A stretch of DNA of 64,000 nucleotides from Hetaerina americana (GCA_022747635.1 JAKTNV010000003.1:16647086-16711085), one strand, 5' to 3'; positions 1-14,536 are shown, numbered from the stretch's first letter. Program-made: numbers and translations. The notes: generated from the sequence alone by a model not told the origin.

Positions 1-3000
1 TCTCCCACCACTCCCCACGTCCACGTCATTAGTCACGTAGAATACCCCGCTATCTCCCATCGACCTTCTGCTCTCTCTCTCGTTATTTTTTTTACGTCAT
101 CGTCCACCTCACTATCTCAAGGCACTGCTAGTCCGAGACTCACCTAAAGCCCTTCTCTCGCCTATTTAAACATGAATAGAGTACCTATGGCGCATCCTTC
201 ATTTTAAAGAATACGACGCCAACACAGATCATGAATAATGTATCAATTCAGTTAAGGCATAGAATACGTGAAATTCATTAGAAAATAATTTGCAGGCATC
301 TAACTCAGAAATAAATGCTGGTATTTTTATGAATACCTATTATATGATAATGTGTTAAATAAAATCAATCAAAACCACACAAAATATGTCGACTCGATAA
401 TTCAAAAAAAATCTGACTGCCACAAATATCTTGCTACTTTTACTAAGCACTTTTTTGATCACTATAGTGTTATTAGACCCTTTATTCCCATGCATCCCTG
501 TTGCATAGTATTGAAAATCCCTTCTGTGTTTCCATTAAAGTATCCATAACTTCAAGGCAGTAAGAAAAAAATAAAATAACAAATTTACTACCCTTTTAAA
601 ATCCCAATTGTGAATACTTCACTTGGACTATCAAAATGAAAAACATTTTATTAGCTTGTTGAAAAAATGAAATATTCGATCGTTTACTTCCTCCCAACAG
701 AATAAAATTTAGTATTTGAGCAAAGGCGAGGCGACCTGTATGGTGCCCGTGTGGCTAAGTCTGCGGCAGAATAGGGGCAATAAATAGTGATGCAGAAGTT
801 GCAGAATCAGAATTTCAAAACCCAGATCTTCACGTCATCTTGGAACGGTAATGACGATATACTCGTATGCATATGATTTTTAAAGTACTGAAGTTAATGA
901 GCCTGCAGTAAGGAATTCCGGCAAACAATTTACCACTGAACATGTATATTGAATAAGCGCGATAAATTCCACTGGGTGTATGAGTATCCTTGTTATATGA
1001 GATGTAAACTTTTCTTGTCTCAATGAGCAATCAAAACGTAAACCCTTTGTTAATTCGAAAAACAATACCACTTCATTACTCACGTTAAATATGGACTAAT
1101 CTCTTTAAGAATAAACTCAAGTTATGATATTTTAAATTCTGAGAATTCATTGGTTTCAAGTGGTTCTTTTAGTTTTCAAAGTAAATGGCTAAATGCCATA
1201 ACACACATTAGGTATCATCCCCTTTATATAGCTTGCTGAATAAATAGTTTAAGTAAAAAATGTTCTGAAAAATAATGGTCCAGTCTGAAAACTTGAAATG
1301 TGGCAACATAACGTGCCTCTGGTACCAGTAAATGACGATGCCAAACAAGGAAGTATTGGATATCACTGGGGAACCTCTCATTGCCGGTGACAATATATAC
1401 TCGCACGTGTACACTCCTATCACAAATCAAATGGTGTCACAGATACTGCTACTCCGTCAAAACTTTGTGACTATAAAATGTAATGAAGATTAATGCAGCA
1501 GCAAAATATACTTAATATTTATGATGAATTTATTTAAATAGCTGTAGGAACACGATTCTTTCAAGGATTGCCGTTATGTTATGGCTAGAAAAGTATGCCG
1601 TTATGCAGCAACGATTCCTACCCTATCATAAAACGCATTGTACATGGAATCGGCTATCGAAAAGAAGCAACCTTAAGCAATAACGCTACCATCCTGGTCT
1701 TAACCGTCATATTTTAATATCCTTCATTCAGTTAAAATAACAAGATAATTAAAAGTTCAGAAACCAAAGAGCTTATTCAATGAATTGCCTGCAACATGGA
1801 GCAAAGTAAACTCCAGGATGTGTCTGAGTCAGTTAATAATTTACAACTCCCGGACAAGATGCAATTGGCATATTAGTCACACAAACAAAATGTAGCGCAT
1901 ATCGAGTCTCGCCATTAGAATATTAAGCCTGGGTTCTTCTTCAAACGATTCAATGCTATCCCCAACATAAAAAAACTTATCAGTTTCTAGACTCGATTGG
2001 CAAAACTTGTAATCTCTTCATTTTTTCTTGAACCGTTATCTTCAGTCAAACGAGATTACCTTCTTCTTGTCACATCCAAAATATCTTAACGCATATCATT
2101 TAAATCTCTCTTCTCACTATGTCCTTCAATTCTTAAAATATGGCCCAATCCTAGAATTAGATTTGGTGAGATGAGATAGCAGTAGCTGTCCAATACTCCG
2201 CGCCATTAATTGATGCAGCATTAAGGCTCACTTTTTTCTATGAAGGCTTCGTTATAGTTCCGGAACTGGTGCCGTGATCCCGTGAACGACAACTTACGAA
2301 CTTACATTCCCGGCTCACAAATCCTTTTCCAAACCTCGTCCAGTCCCTGCTTCAGCTCGAGCTTTGCACGCACTACCAATACCGAGTTTCGCTTCCCTCC
2401 TGGCAACAAGGACTTAGGCCTGCGCCATGTGCGGATATGTTGCCAATGCGCAATCCTCGGCGAACGATTCACAACAGTTTGAAAGGAATTATCTCAACTC
2501 GACAACTCCACCGACAACTATCATCAATGTTTCATTTTCCTCCTTTTGCAAATCCTCCTCTCACACCGCTAATTTCTCAGTTTTTGTTTTTAAAACCCTG
2601 CCCAAAATTTCATCATATCGGAAAATCTTCCGTTTTTTCGTCTCTGCCTTATTATTTTTTGCCTCCGTGTTGTCTTGAACTTTTAGCGTCTCTCGCGACT
2701 TTCTTTCAGATGAAATAGAACGAATTACTTTCGATAGAATATTCGCATCGCACGAAAATACAGCTAACGATCATGGGTCACATGGATCGATATTTTCATA
2801 AATATTACTAAGCAAGTGGTATCAGTAAAATGAATTATAACCACCAGTCAACCCGCTGCCACTCGACCAATCGGTGGAACGAGAGCTTATGAAGGAGACG
2901 GATGGGGGGAGAGAACAGCATGTCATCTTGAGGCCAGAGGGAGAGTATTCATCCGTGATTTCAGCAAGGGGCTGGCGATGAACTCTACTGAATTATTTAT

Positions 3001-3254
3001 TGGGCCGCTATTCAACGCAAAAATGCCCTGAGGAATCGCCCAGGGGGTCTGAGTTTTAATCTTTTCATAAGGAAGGTTCACTAATACCAGATCGATAATA
3101 GATAGGAATATCTGATTGATATAATGAAACCATGAAAATGTATAACGATATTATAATAATCCGTCAACATATTAAATTTTCTTCTCATTCGGGTATTTTT
3201 CGCGGCACACGGGATGAATGTAAAGGTTTCCTTGAGACTGCAGTTTACAGTCAA
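1..3254. other. no gene seen
   Basis: AT-rich non-coding DNA. No domain-like frame, no repeat confidently assigned. The opening 130 bases are pyrimidine-rich. Confidence 0.5.
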
Positions 3255-3320
3255 TAGTCTATCCTACTTGGGGTGGGAAGCCAGTAGATTAGCAACCGCG
3301 CCATCCCGACCCCCAATAGT
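3255..3320 (-). mobile_element. SINE head fragment, minus strand
   Basis: Reverse complementing gives GGGATGGCGCGGTTGCTAAT followed by CTACTGGCTTCCCACC. This matches the first 45 or so bases of the SINE head at 41895 (GATGGTGCGGCGGCGACTGT, then ACTGGCTTCCCACC). The B box and body are missing. The limits are approximate. Confidence 0.65.
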
Positions 3321-6300
3321 ATCTGGCTGTTAATATTACCTCAATAGTTCCTAAAAATAAATTATTTTAACTAATGTTCATTACATAATCTTAACTAACC
3401 TTCGGGTTGAGCATTGTGGTGTATACTTATTTTTTCAATAGCCGAAAAATAACTCATGCAAATATTGTAAATACATGAAAATACTTTATTTGCCCTTGCA
3501 GAGCAGTTGCCAAGGAGCAAGAATAGTCTAAAAATGCTAAGCCACAACTTATCCACGGGTTATTTTCCGTAGGTTTCCTAATGAATTCGAGTCTTTGCTG
3601 CATTTGCAAAATGCCTTTACCAAAGTCATGCTGATGGACCAATGAAAAAAAATGCGAAATTTAACATGGTAAATCTCGAATGATTATGAAAAGAGATTCA
3701 GAATCAATATTCTACACCATATGTAGGAAAGTTGCACTTGAGGTTCCGTGAATAAGATTCCTGAAATTAATTACCATTAACATGATTCTAATATAGATCT
3801 GCAAAATGTCATCTGGGTATATTAAAGCAATAGTTCTCTAAATATGTTGTCTCATGAGTTGAATCTCTTAAGTGCTTTAAATGGAAATGTTATGCTAAAA
3901 GCTGAAATTAAAATTTGGAAAATCTCTCATAATTATAAGCAGATATCTTATTTCTCGATGTAAAAGATTCTCAGATAAGGAAAGTTTGATTACCTTACGG
4001 GGTAGGGTGAAATAAAATTCTATTAAGTGAACCTAAAATATAGTGAAATTATGAAGGAATGAATTGTGAGTTACCACTTTGCTGAGATTATGAATATATT
4101 CTTCAAAAAGAGCTCTCCCTCTCGTGTGAATTTAAAATGCAAAAGATAAAACGGTCACCAAAAAATGTCATTCCTAATTGAAAAATTTGCAAAACAAATG
4201 GAAATTAATTCAATGCTGCTAAATTTGAGTATTGTTCAAACACCTGAAACTGTTTCAGTTTATATTTAATAGCATGAATATTGCAATCTCAAAATATTTC
4301 CGAAATAATTACACGACCGCAAATACTATATATACACTAACCATAATTTCGATGTGAACTCGTTTTTTTCACTTAACTCCCCAAAAATGACATTTACTGT
4401 CAAAAAAATTAATGCCTAGGTGATATTAAATATTTAATTGTTTTCACCACTTCATACAACGCTAAGGTTTTCATTTTACATTTTGTAATAGTACATTCCT
4501 TGATTTTTGTCGTTTAATGGGAAACGCGTGTTAAAATAAATGTGCATAATTGTATTTGTATGCAGACACAATAAATAATGTTGTCGTAAAGAATGAGGGC
4601 CTATGAACAGGAATATTTCGTGCTTGCAGCCACTTAACTTTTTTCAAAATTTGAAAGAAAATGACATTAAATAGACCACCGTGTGAGTATGGTGTGTAGG
4701 ATTGAAATAGGCTTGGCATACATTAATCGCTTTTTCACGTGTTGTCAGTGTAAGAGAGCGACCCAGAATTTTAAGAGTACTAGAAATACGTCTAGAATAT
4801 AAAAGAGACATAAAAATAAAATGTAGTCATTAGTCACAGAATTCCAGTGGAAATTATTTAGGCTAAATCATTTATTTATTTAGACTTTTTCATATGGGTT
4901 ATGCTGCGGAAAATAGGGAATTATCGCTAAGGAGGAATGATAGCTAAAGCCATAACAAGGAACTGCAACGAGGCATCTAGTAGTCAATACAGTGATAAAA
5001 AGCAATGAATTTTAAATAAATATGTTTTCATTCTACATCAACTACTAAAAGAAGTCTCGGACACTACATTACTGATCCCCGCGGCAAATATTTGCAGAGA
5101 TTCGTGTTGAAAGACATGAAGAGGATTAATCTGTTTCATACTAAATTTTCATTAGCGGTGGTGTGGTCTGAATTCGCATTACTGCCGTCAATTCCAGGTT
5201 GTTCCGTTCACAAATCGCATTAATGCCATTGACAGCGCATGCCTGTACATAACGATCAAACATCCCTTTGGCGTTTAGCCCACGAAACGATCCCTCGTCT
5301 GAATTGATGGTGCCACTAGCTCTCCCCCAAAGCGCTTTGCTGTTTCATTAGGTTCGCATTGAATAGCATTTTACCTCCTTCTATTAGGCTGAACAGTGAC
5401 TTTATGTCGAATATCTTGTATGAAAACTTTAACAGTTCGCATAAAAATTATAGCCATGCACACGTTTTCATTCTAACTCAGTGGAGATTGAAATAATCTA
5501 AAAAATTCTGGAACCTTGTTTTTTTGTCCCATCCTTAATATACCCGAGAAGTCTTTATCCTTATCAACTAACCTCAATGCTCAAGTCTGCGGGGAATGTG
5601 TGATTATGAAGTTATGATTAACCTTCAGGCCTTTACAAGCTACGACTGAATCAATAACATCAGTTTAGATAACTCCTTGCGCGAAGGTCCAAACAATTCC
5701 GCCATCGAGGTAAATAAGGTGGTATGGAGTAGAATTCTATAAATAAAAAAGTAAAATGAGAAAAAGACTTGCCCAGACATTTAAAAAAAACTAATGATGT
5801 ACTCGACTTATCTCAGATGGGGTGGTAAATATCGGAATATGATGTTTTTATCATGTAGAGATGGTTGGCACTGATCTTTCCAATATATAATTAGACGTAG
5901 AGACACTAAATATGACCAAAATATTTGAAAATTTATTAATACTCATGTTATACTTAAGTTTTATCATTAGTACCCACACGATTGACTCACAATTTTATCA
6001 CAAAAAAATCATGCACGATGCATCTGGCCTAAAATCATACAACCCTTTAAGGTATCGATTACACTTTTCCAAAGGCAACTTAGTTTTCTTAAATATTTTT
6101 CGAAAAGCGGCATCAGTAATATCAGGAATGTATCCATATCCAAAGGGGTATCCATGAATTACCACACTATTCGCTAATCTTGCCTGGACTCATAATCCTG
6201 ATTTTAAACCCAAGAGGACCTTTGCCACCACGGAGCTCTTCGCCACTTCGAATTAGTACAAATGAGGCAACGGTTGACTACCACTACTCCTACAAAAAAT

Positions 6301-9300
6301 CACCCAGTCTACAGTCGTGACGGTTTATACGTAGATGTTCAGAGCTCAAAAAATTAAAAGGCATCACTTTATAGCCTCATGAAGATCAACTCTTATCTGC
6401 AAGTTTAACTCCAGTTCTATTGATTCCTTTCTTTATCTCTGCCGGAGGGTCACTTTTTTCCATGCCTAATGGACAGCGCTTGTACGTGAATTAGGAGGAA
6501 CACTAAATGAGGTTCTTTCACGAATATCAGCTATTGAAATTGGCCCTGCAACTCAAATACGTTGCTTTTCATTTGGGAGTGTTTCCGAACATTTCCGAAA
6601 TTCGATAATGAATAGATCCTACACAGAGGAGCGTTTTTCTAGAGATAAGATAAGTTCATAGCATGTTTCCATTGGGCATCTTCATTGCTCCATCGATACT
6701 TCGGAGAGTATTTCCATATTTTAATCGAAAAATGCTTTTTATTCGTCCATCAGAGGTATTTTCTGAACCTAATAATTACGTGTCCAACATAGCTACAGCA
6801 AGGAACTTCTTCAGTATTAAATGGGAATATTCATATTTGCTTTCCGAAACTCCAGAATCAACAAGAAAAAAAGATGACTTTTGAAACCCGAGTCCAGAGA
6901 CGTAGAAGTCCACGGAATCCAGACCGAGACAGAGAGTTCAGAGACACCGAATCAATTTTACAATTCTGCTCTTTGTAAGTCTTCGTTGTTCATTGTACTT
7001 GCAACACATGAGTAACGCGATTTGACATCGCACCATTAATCTTCAAAAGAAACTTTAATGGGTCAAGTGATAAAACTGCTTGGGCTTTGAATGATGTATC
7101 TGTATCGGTCACGTACTTAATAGGTATCAGCTCTTAGTAAATTTGGGGATAAATTCTCTTAAATCCTTTTGCAAGATCTATAGAAACAATGGAATAAGGC
7201 TAATTTTGTAATGTTTACTATATCGCGATCATCACAACTATAAAATAACCCAATATGCGAGTATCCCCTCCGAGTCTTGGTCCAAATACTGATGCAAAGT
7301 GATATCAAGATGAAAATCATACGCTCTTTTGATATGCAATTTAATTGTAAATATCCAATTATGAAACCTCAGTTATACCAAACAATGTTGGTTTTGCCCT
7401 CGAACAGATTTCTTCAATAGCGAACATTATTTATCTTTGAAAGATTAATTAAAACATTTCACTTACTAAATCAACACAACGATTAAAAGAAATTTCATGA
7501 ATCTTATTACAATTTGAAATTCGTCAAGTTGTTTATGCTTGCAGGAAAATAGTTCTGGATTTGGCAAATTCAATCGAAATAGGAAAAGTCAGGTATAATA
7601 ATATTTAAATACTTCACAATAACTGTAATATAATACTTTTTTTGGATTCACATGGGGTTATATTTATTACGAAACCAGTTTACAGTGTCAGGTCAATTTC
7701 ACTGCGTATTTAATCTATTTATTTCAATCAAAACAATTGTGATTGTTACGATAGATTCCTAAATTTGAAGTTTAACAGGGAAAAATATTTATCATTCTGT
7801 GTACTTGCGTAAATTATAGTACCTACTAATTTATTCAAAGACCATTTGTCACGCAAAATCGACGCCTGCTGTTGGACCTACCTTGGCGTATTACATGTGT
7901 GAGTACAAGAGTCGTGAAAAACGGCCAAGGAAACGAACACTCAACCGTATACGCACAACATAACCAAAAATAGCATTAATACATTATCATAGTACTCGAA
8001 TTCACGTTCACCTATTGTTAGTTGATTCCTAATCAACGCGCAAACGCCAACGGGCACTGGTCAAATTGCTAATGCCATGCTTTTAGTCTAATCTTCCTGA
8101 GCAAATGCCAGCAGAACTCACGGATGACGGGCATTCATGTTAGTCATCTTCTTGCCAAAACTTCAATGCATAGCTATGCTTTGTATTTATTTACATTGAA
8201 TTACGAAGGCAGATATAGTATGTTCAGGATACACTGGCCGACACTGCGCAGGTGGGTCCAGTCCCATCTCGGATAATAGGGGGCAAACACAATCCAAGCG
8301 GGGAAGGAGAGTATAAGGAATGGAGAGAGTAAGAGGGAGGGAGGCCGGTTTCCTCCTCACCACCCGAGTCAGTGAGTTTCCTAGAGTAAATGAGCCACAA
8401 CATGAATCCCCTTGATGGGCAGCATTCAAAGCTTGGGCTCGCCTGAGTTTCACTGTGCATGGTGTTTATTGTTCACGAGCCCCTCACACTTCATCCCTCC
8501 AATGCTCTTATTTTTCCTCTGGTGTGACGCCATTGGTTACGTTAAACCGAACGGACTATATACCAATCCTATTCACTATGTCGGATGACTCATACTACTT
8601 TCATGACTAGTGGCAGTATATTGCGTAAAATAAAAATTCCGTTTTTTTCAGTAATACATCCATATTGTATACGGCAAGTAATTACAATGATTTATTATTT
8701 TAAAAAAAATAAAAGTAGAGATTCAGATGTACTGAGACTGAATTTAAGCAAAAGATCTTTTCTTTGTACGTGACTACATTGCAACTCGAAGGCTCCATAA
8801 TCTTCCCAGGACCGATGATACGTCGTGAATTGTTGCAGATATGCTTCACACAGATTATGCAAATATTATAATCGCAATCACCTTATAATACAAAATTCCC
8901 TCCACACATGATGCCCATCATCACGTGAGTACCGTCCAATTGTAGGAACCGACGTCTTTACGTTTTGCAGAAAAAGTTGGCCTCTGCGTGATGTACCGTC
9001 TTCCCAATTAAGGGAAGAAACAAAATTTATTTTAGATATGTTGGAGTGGTGCCGGACCTTTGGTTGTTTCCGCCCCTACTGCTAGGTCTTATCTGTTGCT
9101 TCCTTAAGTCAGACCTGTAGAGTCCATTATCGGCTTATTGATTTTTTTCCATTTTCCCGAAGAGGTACACATATTACTTAAAGGAGGATGGAAAGGAAGC
9201 ACGTTTCAGCTTAAACTAGAGAAAGACTTCTCACATGACTGTACTATCTTCGAAAGATATATTCGCAAGGTAAACAAATCAACGTCCATTTTAGAAAAGA

Positions 9301-9740
9301 GATTTTCATAAAAGCTTAGCATATTGTCGTCACATTAGCCAGTTATTGTACATGTTCATAATTACTTATTAACTATCGACAATACTCAATTCTTGCGCAC
9401 TGAAATGGCTGTGTCAATGATCGGGCTATCGGAGTAATTATGGCGAAAAAATATTCGTAAAGTGAATCTAACTTAATTATTTTGTATTTAATGTCAAAAT
9501 AACACCAGTGTACAGTTTTAAAGTAATTAATAGCATACTCGTTGTGGATCATAATTTTATGCAAATTTAAATGGATACGCATGTTTCTTTCAAAGTGCTA
9601 AATAAGGAGTGATAGTAGTGGCAACTGTATCATGGAAATTGATATTCTAAATACTGATGTACACAGTAAACATAATAAGCAATTTCTGCATTCTTGTATA
9701 CCAATCGCACCAAAGTAAGATAGACCAGTGACTTCTTATA
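3321..9740. other. no gene seen
   Basis: AT-rich sequence with short random frames only. No element could be identified. Positions 8220-8450 are somewhat richer in G+C, with small overlapping frames that match nothing. Confidence 0.5.
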
Positions 9741-9775
9741 CCCTGATGAAGGTGACTGGAACAACCGAAATATCG
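9741..9775 (+). other. hammerhead-core-like motif
   Basis: CTGATGA (9743-9749) is followed 17 nt later by GAAA (9767-9770), with GGT and ACC between them able to pair as a short stem II, but with an extra unpaired A. AGGTTT and AAACCT shortly downstream are inverted. It matches the hammerhead core letters but no convincing stem I or cleavage triplet is seen. It is possibly a relic of the same kind of element as at 34.1 kb. Confidence 0.3.
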
Positions 9776-9861
9776 AAGTGAGTTAGGTTTATGTTTGTGT
9801 TAAACCTTTTTTCTAATACTATCATTGATTGCTAGTGTGCATCAACATAGAGACAGCTATG

Positions 9862-10024
9862 AAGAAAAGGGATAAGAACACATAAAAGCCGAACACAGGA
9901 ATGGTGGGGAAGGTGGAATCAAGCAGATCACAAGCGTAAAAAAATTCCTAAACCGAGACTTAAACCACGGATTTTCGACTTGCTCCTGTGTTCGTCTTTC
10001 ATAAGTGTTCCTATCCCTTTTCTT
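9862..10024. repeat. imperfect inverted repeat of about 40 bp
   Basis: 9862-9900 (AAGAAAAGGGATAAGAACAC ... GAACACAGGA) pairs with 9984-10024 with two short gaps and a few mismatches. The spacer is about 83 bases. Together with a second hairpin at 10078-10135 and the motif at 9741-9775, this suggests an old inverted-repeat mobile element. No TIR plus target duplication was found to prove it. Confidence 0.7.
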
Positions 10025-10077
10025 TATATTTGTATCCATGTGAATGAATACATAAATATACTTTATATAAACACATA

Positions 10078-10135
10078 AACACAAAAAAAGAAAACACTCA
10101 ATGAAAACGAGTGAGTTTCTTTTCTTTTTTGTGTT
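10078..10135. repeat. AT-rich imperfect hairpin
   Basis: AACACAAAAAAAGAAAACAC then TC (10078-10099) pairs with 10109-10135 (GAGTGAGTTTC ... TTTTTGTGTT) with a few bulges and a 9-nt loop. Low complexity contributes much of the pairing. Confidence 0.6.
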
Positions 10136-13019
10136 TGTCTGTGTTTTTGTCTATATTCGCTATAACTCCATATCCATTATTATTCACATCAGTGAAATTT
10201 TCGCCGAAGTTGCTTAAAGCGTCAATTGTTGTACAATCAAACGGATAACGAACAAAATGTATACTAGTACAGAGATACATAAAATATATATTGCGATAAA
10301 TATGTTTACAAATTAAGACTCAGCTTCCATATTTCCAAATGTATCCTGCCCATCGCTAAAGGTAGAAACAAGAATGGTATTTTAACGGGTTTCTTCCAAG
10401 TTAAATGGACACACAGATGAAGACCTGACTTGCACGGATTATTGTTTACATTTCCATATGGAATGGAGGTTTCGCCCTATGCCTCACGAAATTGATATGA
10501 AATTTTCAGGGATGCAGAGTTTATAGCAAGGTGTTTTGATACTAATGGCAATCACGTCAATCTCTAAAGATTTGTTTCAAAAAAAGAAAGCTTAAAGCAG
10601 AGCTTGGAAGACAGCTCTAAGCCTCTGCTGCCACTAAGAGCAGAAGAAATATACAGTGGGAGGAATTTCAAATAGAGTTTCAATTCAGAGTGGCGCAAAT
10701 AAAAATCAAACGACCGAGCAAATGGTAATCAATGTTTGAGAATAGGGTTATTGCAAAAAAACACGTTTACAACCGTCTGTCGGCATTTCAACCTACTTGA
10801 AAAACTACTTGTAAAACCTACTTGAAAAACACTTCTCAGGGGAACTAATTTGACAAATGCGTGATATAAAATATACTTCAAATATATTGAAAAAGACAAG
10901 GTGTAGGTGCATATTTTCTCATTTCATACATGGATTTCATGCTCTGCCAAAACAAGTAGTAAAAATAGAGCTGCAATGGTTGAAATATAATAAGAAGGTT
11001 AAATGGAAACCAGGCAGCCGCGGGCCGCTAAACGTTTGCATAAAAAGTTGACATGTTTTTACTTTTTCAGGTTTCTGATTTCCTAAATGAAAATTAAGAA
11101 CCGATTTCTCCATAAATTTTTAGAGATCATCGAAATACAAATTAATTTAAAGCTTTAAGATTTCAAGTACCATATTAATATCAGTTGTCATTAATCGCAG
11201 GCGAATTGAATCAATGACAGAGTTCTGTCCCACAGGTGGATTTACAGATGCGTGGAATGCAAAATTTCATGAAATGCTTCACCTCTTTCCTTGGAAAGTT
11301 CCTTATCCACGGTGAAAGAATCGGAGGAACAGCTTTCCAATATATCTGATGCTATATTAAATATTGAACGGTAATATTTCCTTTTTCTGCAATAATGTGA
11401 TATTAATTAATTGAAATATTACGGCAAGAGTTTATAATATAAAAAAGGAGGAAAATCGAGAGTCAGTGATAAATAAATTAACTTTTTCTGTATTCACATC
11501 GCTGTATCCCGTTCAGTTATTGATACATATGATAGAGCCAAAAGTATTTTTTTAATTCATTTCTCTCAGAGTCAGGCATGCCATTAGGCAGTTTGTCTCC
11601 TTTGCACGGAATTCATATGCCGTGGTATTCTCTGGAACTTTATCCTAAAAATTTTGATGAATCCACACAATTCTCAATGAATGTGTGGTAAAATTGTCTT
11701 GTGGTCAAAATTTCACATAGAGATATAGAAAGGGCGCTCACCATGGTGACCAAAGTAAGCGAATTTTCACGGATTTGGTTATCGCCAGGCGTCAAGAGGA
11801 ATTACCAGATTCCAGATGGAGGTTCCAACCAATAGGCAAGATAAGTATTCAGTAAACAGTTTTATTTTGCGAGCGTTATTTTTCTGACTTAAAGCTCTGT
11901 GTTCCCTGAAACGAGGATCAAGTTAAAACACGACGGCTGCAAATTTTGAAATTTCTTGTTGCACATTATATTGCGTTCAATGTTATTTTAACGACAGAGG
12001 GATAATATTTGTCATCGAGTATCAACAGCAGGATATGTCGCCTATGTAACAACCTTTTCTTAATGGCTTTAAATGTGATTTAGCTGGTCTTGGCGAAGAA
12101 CTTTTTAATATGAATATGTATAATTTTTTAAAGTTTAAAATATGACTACTTGTTTAAAGTATGATGTTACTATAAGATATGTTACTATTACTGCACACAA
12201 TATAATACACAGTTACAAATGAACCTAAAAGTCAGACAAGTGAAAAACATCACCAACATGTATACATGTTATTAAATGAAAATAAATTTGTAATAAGAAA
12301 ATAAAATACCGAAAAATAAATGGAAGCATGACGTTATAAATAGAATCAATAAATAAATAAATTTAGTTTATAAATATAATGAATAAACTTCGATACTCTT
12401 AAGCTCATGAGCTTTGCTGAAAATATCTTTGAAATTAGGCGGCAGAGATAAATTACAGTGACGCTGAATTCTGTTGATCGGGAAGTTACTGAAGACGGCT
12501 ATTTCTGTGATGAATTTGAGGAGACCTTCTTTTGAAAGGGCATGTGAATTTTTTGGGTCTGAATGCATCACGGAGTACTCGGTTATTCTTAAGAACTAAA
12601 ATCCAAGGAACCATGAACAAAGTTACATTTCAGGCAAATGTGGGTTCAATTTATCTTTACTGCCAAGCACCCTTTACGGATACTATTTTTGTATGCTAAC
12701 TATTTCTACGATAATGAAATGCCAGAAACGTGCAGATAAATAGAATAGCACAATATAATAAGAATAAGATATCATAGTATAAACATTGAGGATTATTAAA
12801 TATGAATTTGATGCCATGAAATCATCTGCTGATTCCGTACTGGCATGATGAAAAAGCAGAATGTTTATTGTAAATTGTATAATTATTATTTTTGGTAACC
12901 TACTGTTTAAGGTAGGTTTTGGATGAAAAGACTGAGCATCGCTGCATTTCTTAGCTTCGGTTAACAAGATACCCTGACATCCAAAAAATGTACATTTAGA
13001 TATTCTTCAAATTCGTATA
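10136..13019. other. no gene seen
   Basis: AT-rich non-coding sequence between an inverted-repeat region and the first LINE fragment; nothing recognised. Confidence 0.5.
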
Positions 13020-13250
13020 CCTTTTGCCTCCCTTCATTCCATTCAACATCCCTATCCTATTCCTGCCCTTGCCTAACATTCTCCCCGCTATCACAGTCTT
13101 CAACTTCCCATTCCAATTCAAAACGCTCTATATCCATCTTTCCTGTCTCTTTTTGATTTGTTTGATTGTTTTCCTTTCAGTCCACTTCACCTTTTCCATC
13201 CTTCACACCCACATTTCAAAATCCTCCAATCTATGCCTAGCATCCTACTT
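13020..13250 (-). pseudogene. LINE RT C-terminal fragment (same type as at 55 kb)
   Basis: On the minus strand from about 13226 the frame reads EDFEMWV, a stop, then RMEKVKWTERKT, then KKRQERWI and, farther on, TVIAGRMLGKGRNRIGMLNG. These match the consensus order FEMWVWRRMEKIxWTERKT, KKRxxRWIGHVLR and VIEGRMxGKRGRGRKR. Several stops are present. Only the terminal segment of the element remains. Confidence 0.75.
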
Positions 13251-14154
13251 CAATGGAATTGTGTTATATTGAACATAACATAAATCTTGTTGTGTGAACA
13301 AAAGTCTGTTTACTAATTATTTCGATAGATATCATTCAATAGATTTCATTAGATGTCATGCTCAGCAACAATTTCATATATTCGAAATCTTAGGAGGAGT
13401 GCGAGTACGAGATGAACGAGTACGTATGTGCCGTCGTCTTTAATGATTCAATGAAGCGGTTTAGAACATGTGAAATGCATATACTCATATACTGACCGAG
13501 CCAGGAGCTTTACTACGTATGCATTTCTTTATTTCCTCAAATCCATTTCTTTATGCCACCATATCCTTGGATTTGGTTTAACAGGTTACAAATGTAGCGT
13601 TGCGCTATGAATCAAAGGCGTTATCTTTCAACACTTGGCAGGCTGGAATGAAACCCCTTCCGAAATAGATCCTGTCCGCGTTATGAGGGTTGAATAATTA
13701 GTGGATTACCGACGACTGAAAGGACATGTTATACGAAACGCGATTCGGCTTTCGGAGATTATGTAAATAATACGTTACTGCGTTCTCATGCGCAGATACC
13801 CTCATATCTAGGAAAGTTTTTTAAGTGACTATATAAAAGAAAGAGTGATTTCCAGCGAACATATGTCCTTGCTTTCCATTACCGGCAAAAATATTTATAT
13901 TGTTTGGATTTCAAGGAAACCTGCAAATGACCAGCTAAATCTCGAATTTTGACATAATGTGTTGACCTACGAATATATCATTGCAGGTACCATCGAATCT
14001 ATCATGTTTGATCGAACGTTTCAGGACATCGGCAAAAACATAGTCACGCCAAAGCGTATAATCAAACTCCGGGGAAATATTCCTCAAGTTTAAAAAATCC
14101 CTCACGTTCATAGCTCCTCAGCTAAGCTGGCAGGATTTAATAAGTATAGGAAAA

Positions 14155-14285
14155 CAACCAGCTCTCCTCTTACCCGCCTGCTACTTCCTCGTTTGTTTTC
14201 CTTCCCGTCAATTCCACTTTTCCCGTTCTATTCCACATTCAAATCTCGAAATTCTCCAATCTACGTTTATCGTCTTACTTCAGCG
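14155..14285 (-). pseudogene. short LINE RT C-terminal fragment
   Basis: The minus strand reads LENFEI, a stop, then MWNRTGKVELTGRKTNEEV, recognisable against LEAFEMWMWRRMEKIxWTERKTNEEV. At the DNA level it also aligns by eye with 13170-13260. It is a very short, degraded copy that stops about 50 bases before the 191-bp repeat. Confidence 0.65.
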
Positions 14286-14335
14286 ACCAATTTTCCATGC
14301 TGGAGGGAGACTGGGAGTACGCAGAATGGAAAATA

Positions 14336-14526
14336 GGGCTTATTCTAGAGTAGGATGTCGCGTTGTGTCGTGTTGGGTGAGGTTTAGAAATAGAGCAATG
14401 CTTAGTCAGTGTATCCATCAAACTTTACCCTGACCGGTAGACTACTTTTAATAAATATAGCATTTAGATGCCTGCAGAAGTCGTTTGATACGACACGAGC
14501 CATCATGGGGATTATCAAAAGAGAAT
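14336..14526 (+). repeat. 191-bp direct repeat, copy 1
   Basis: It begins GGGCTTATTCTAGAGTAGG and ends GATTATCAAAAGAGAAT. Reading both copies in parallel I found no difference from 14537-14727. Within each unit GTGTCGT near the start and ACGACAC near the end are inverted, a possible short stem. It has no coding potential and matches no element I recognise. Confidence 0.95.
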
Positions 14527-14536
14527 CATTCATTAA

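Noticed and set aside
720..840. Possible tRNA or SINE head (GTGCCCGTGTGGCTAAGTCT)
   Set aside because: An A-box-like string only; no B box at the right distance and no cloverleaf could be drawn.
8187..8460. Overlapping minus-strand frames of 78 and 88 codons
   Set aside because: Two overlapping frames, neither with a domain. The string TTGATGGGCAGCATT recalls the hammerhead-like hairpin at 34.2 kb but lacks the GAAAC part.
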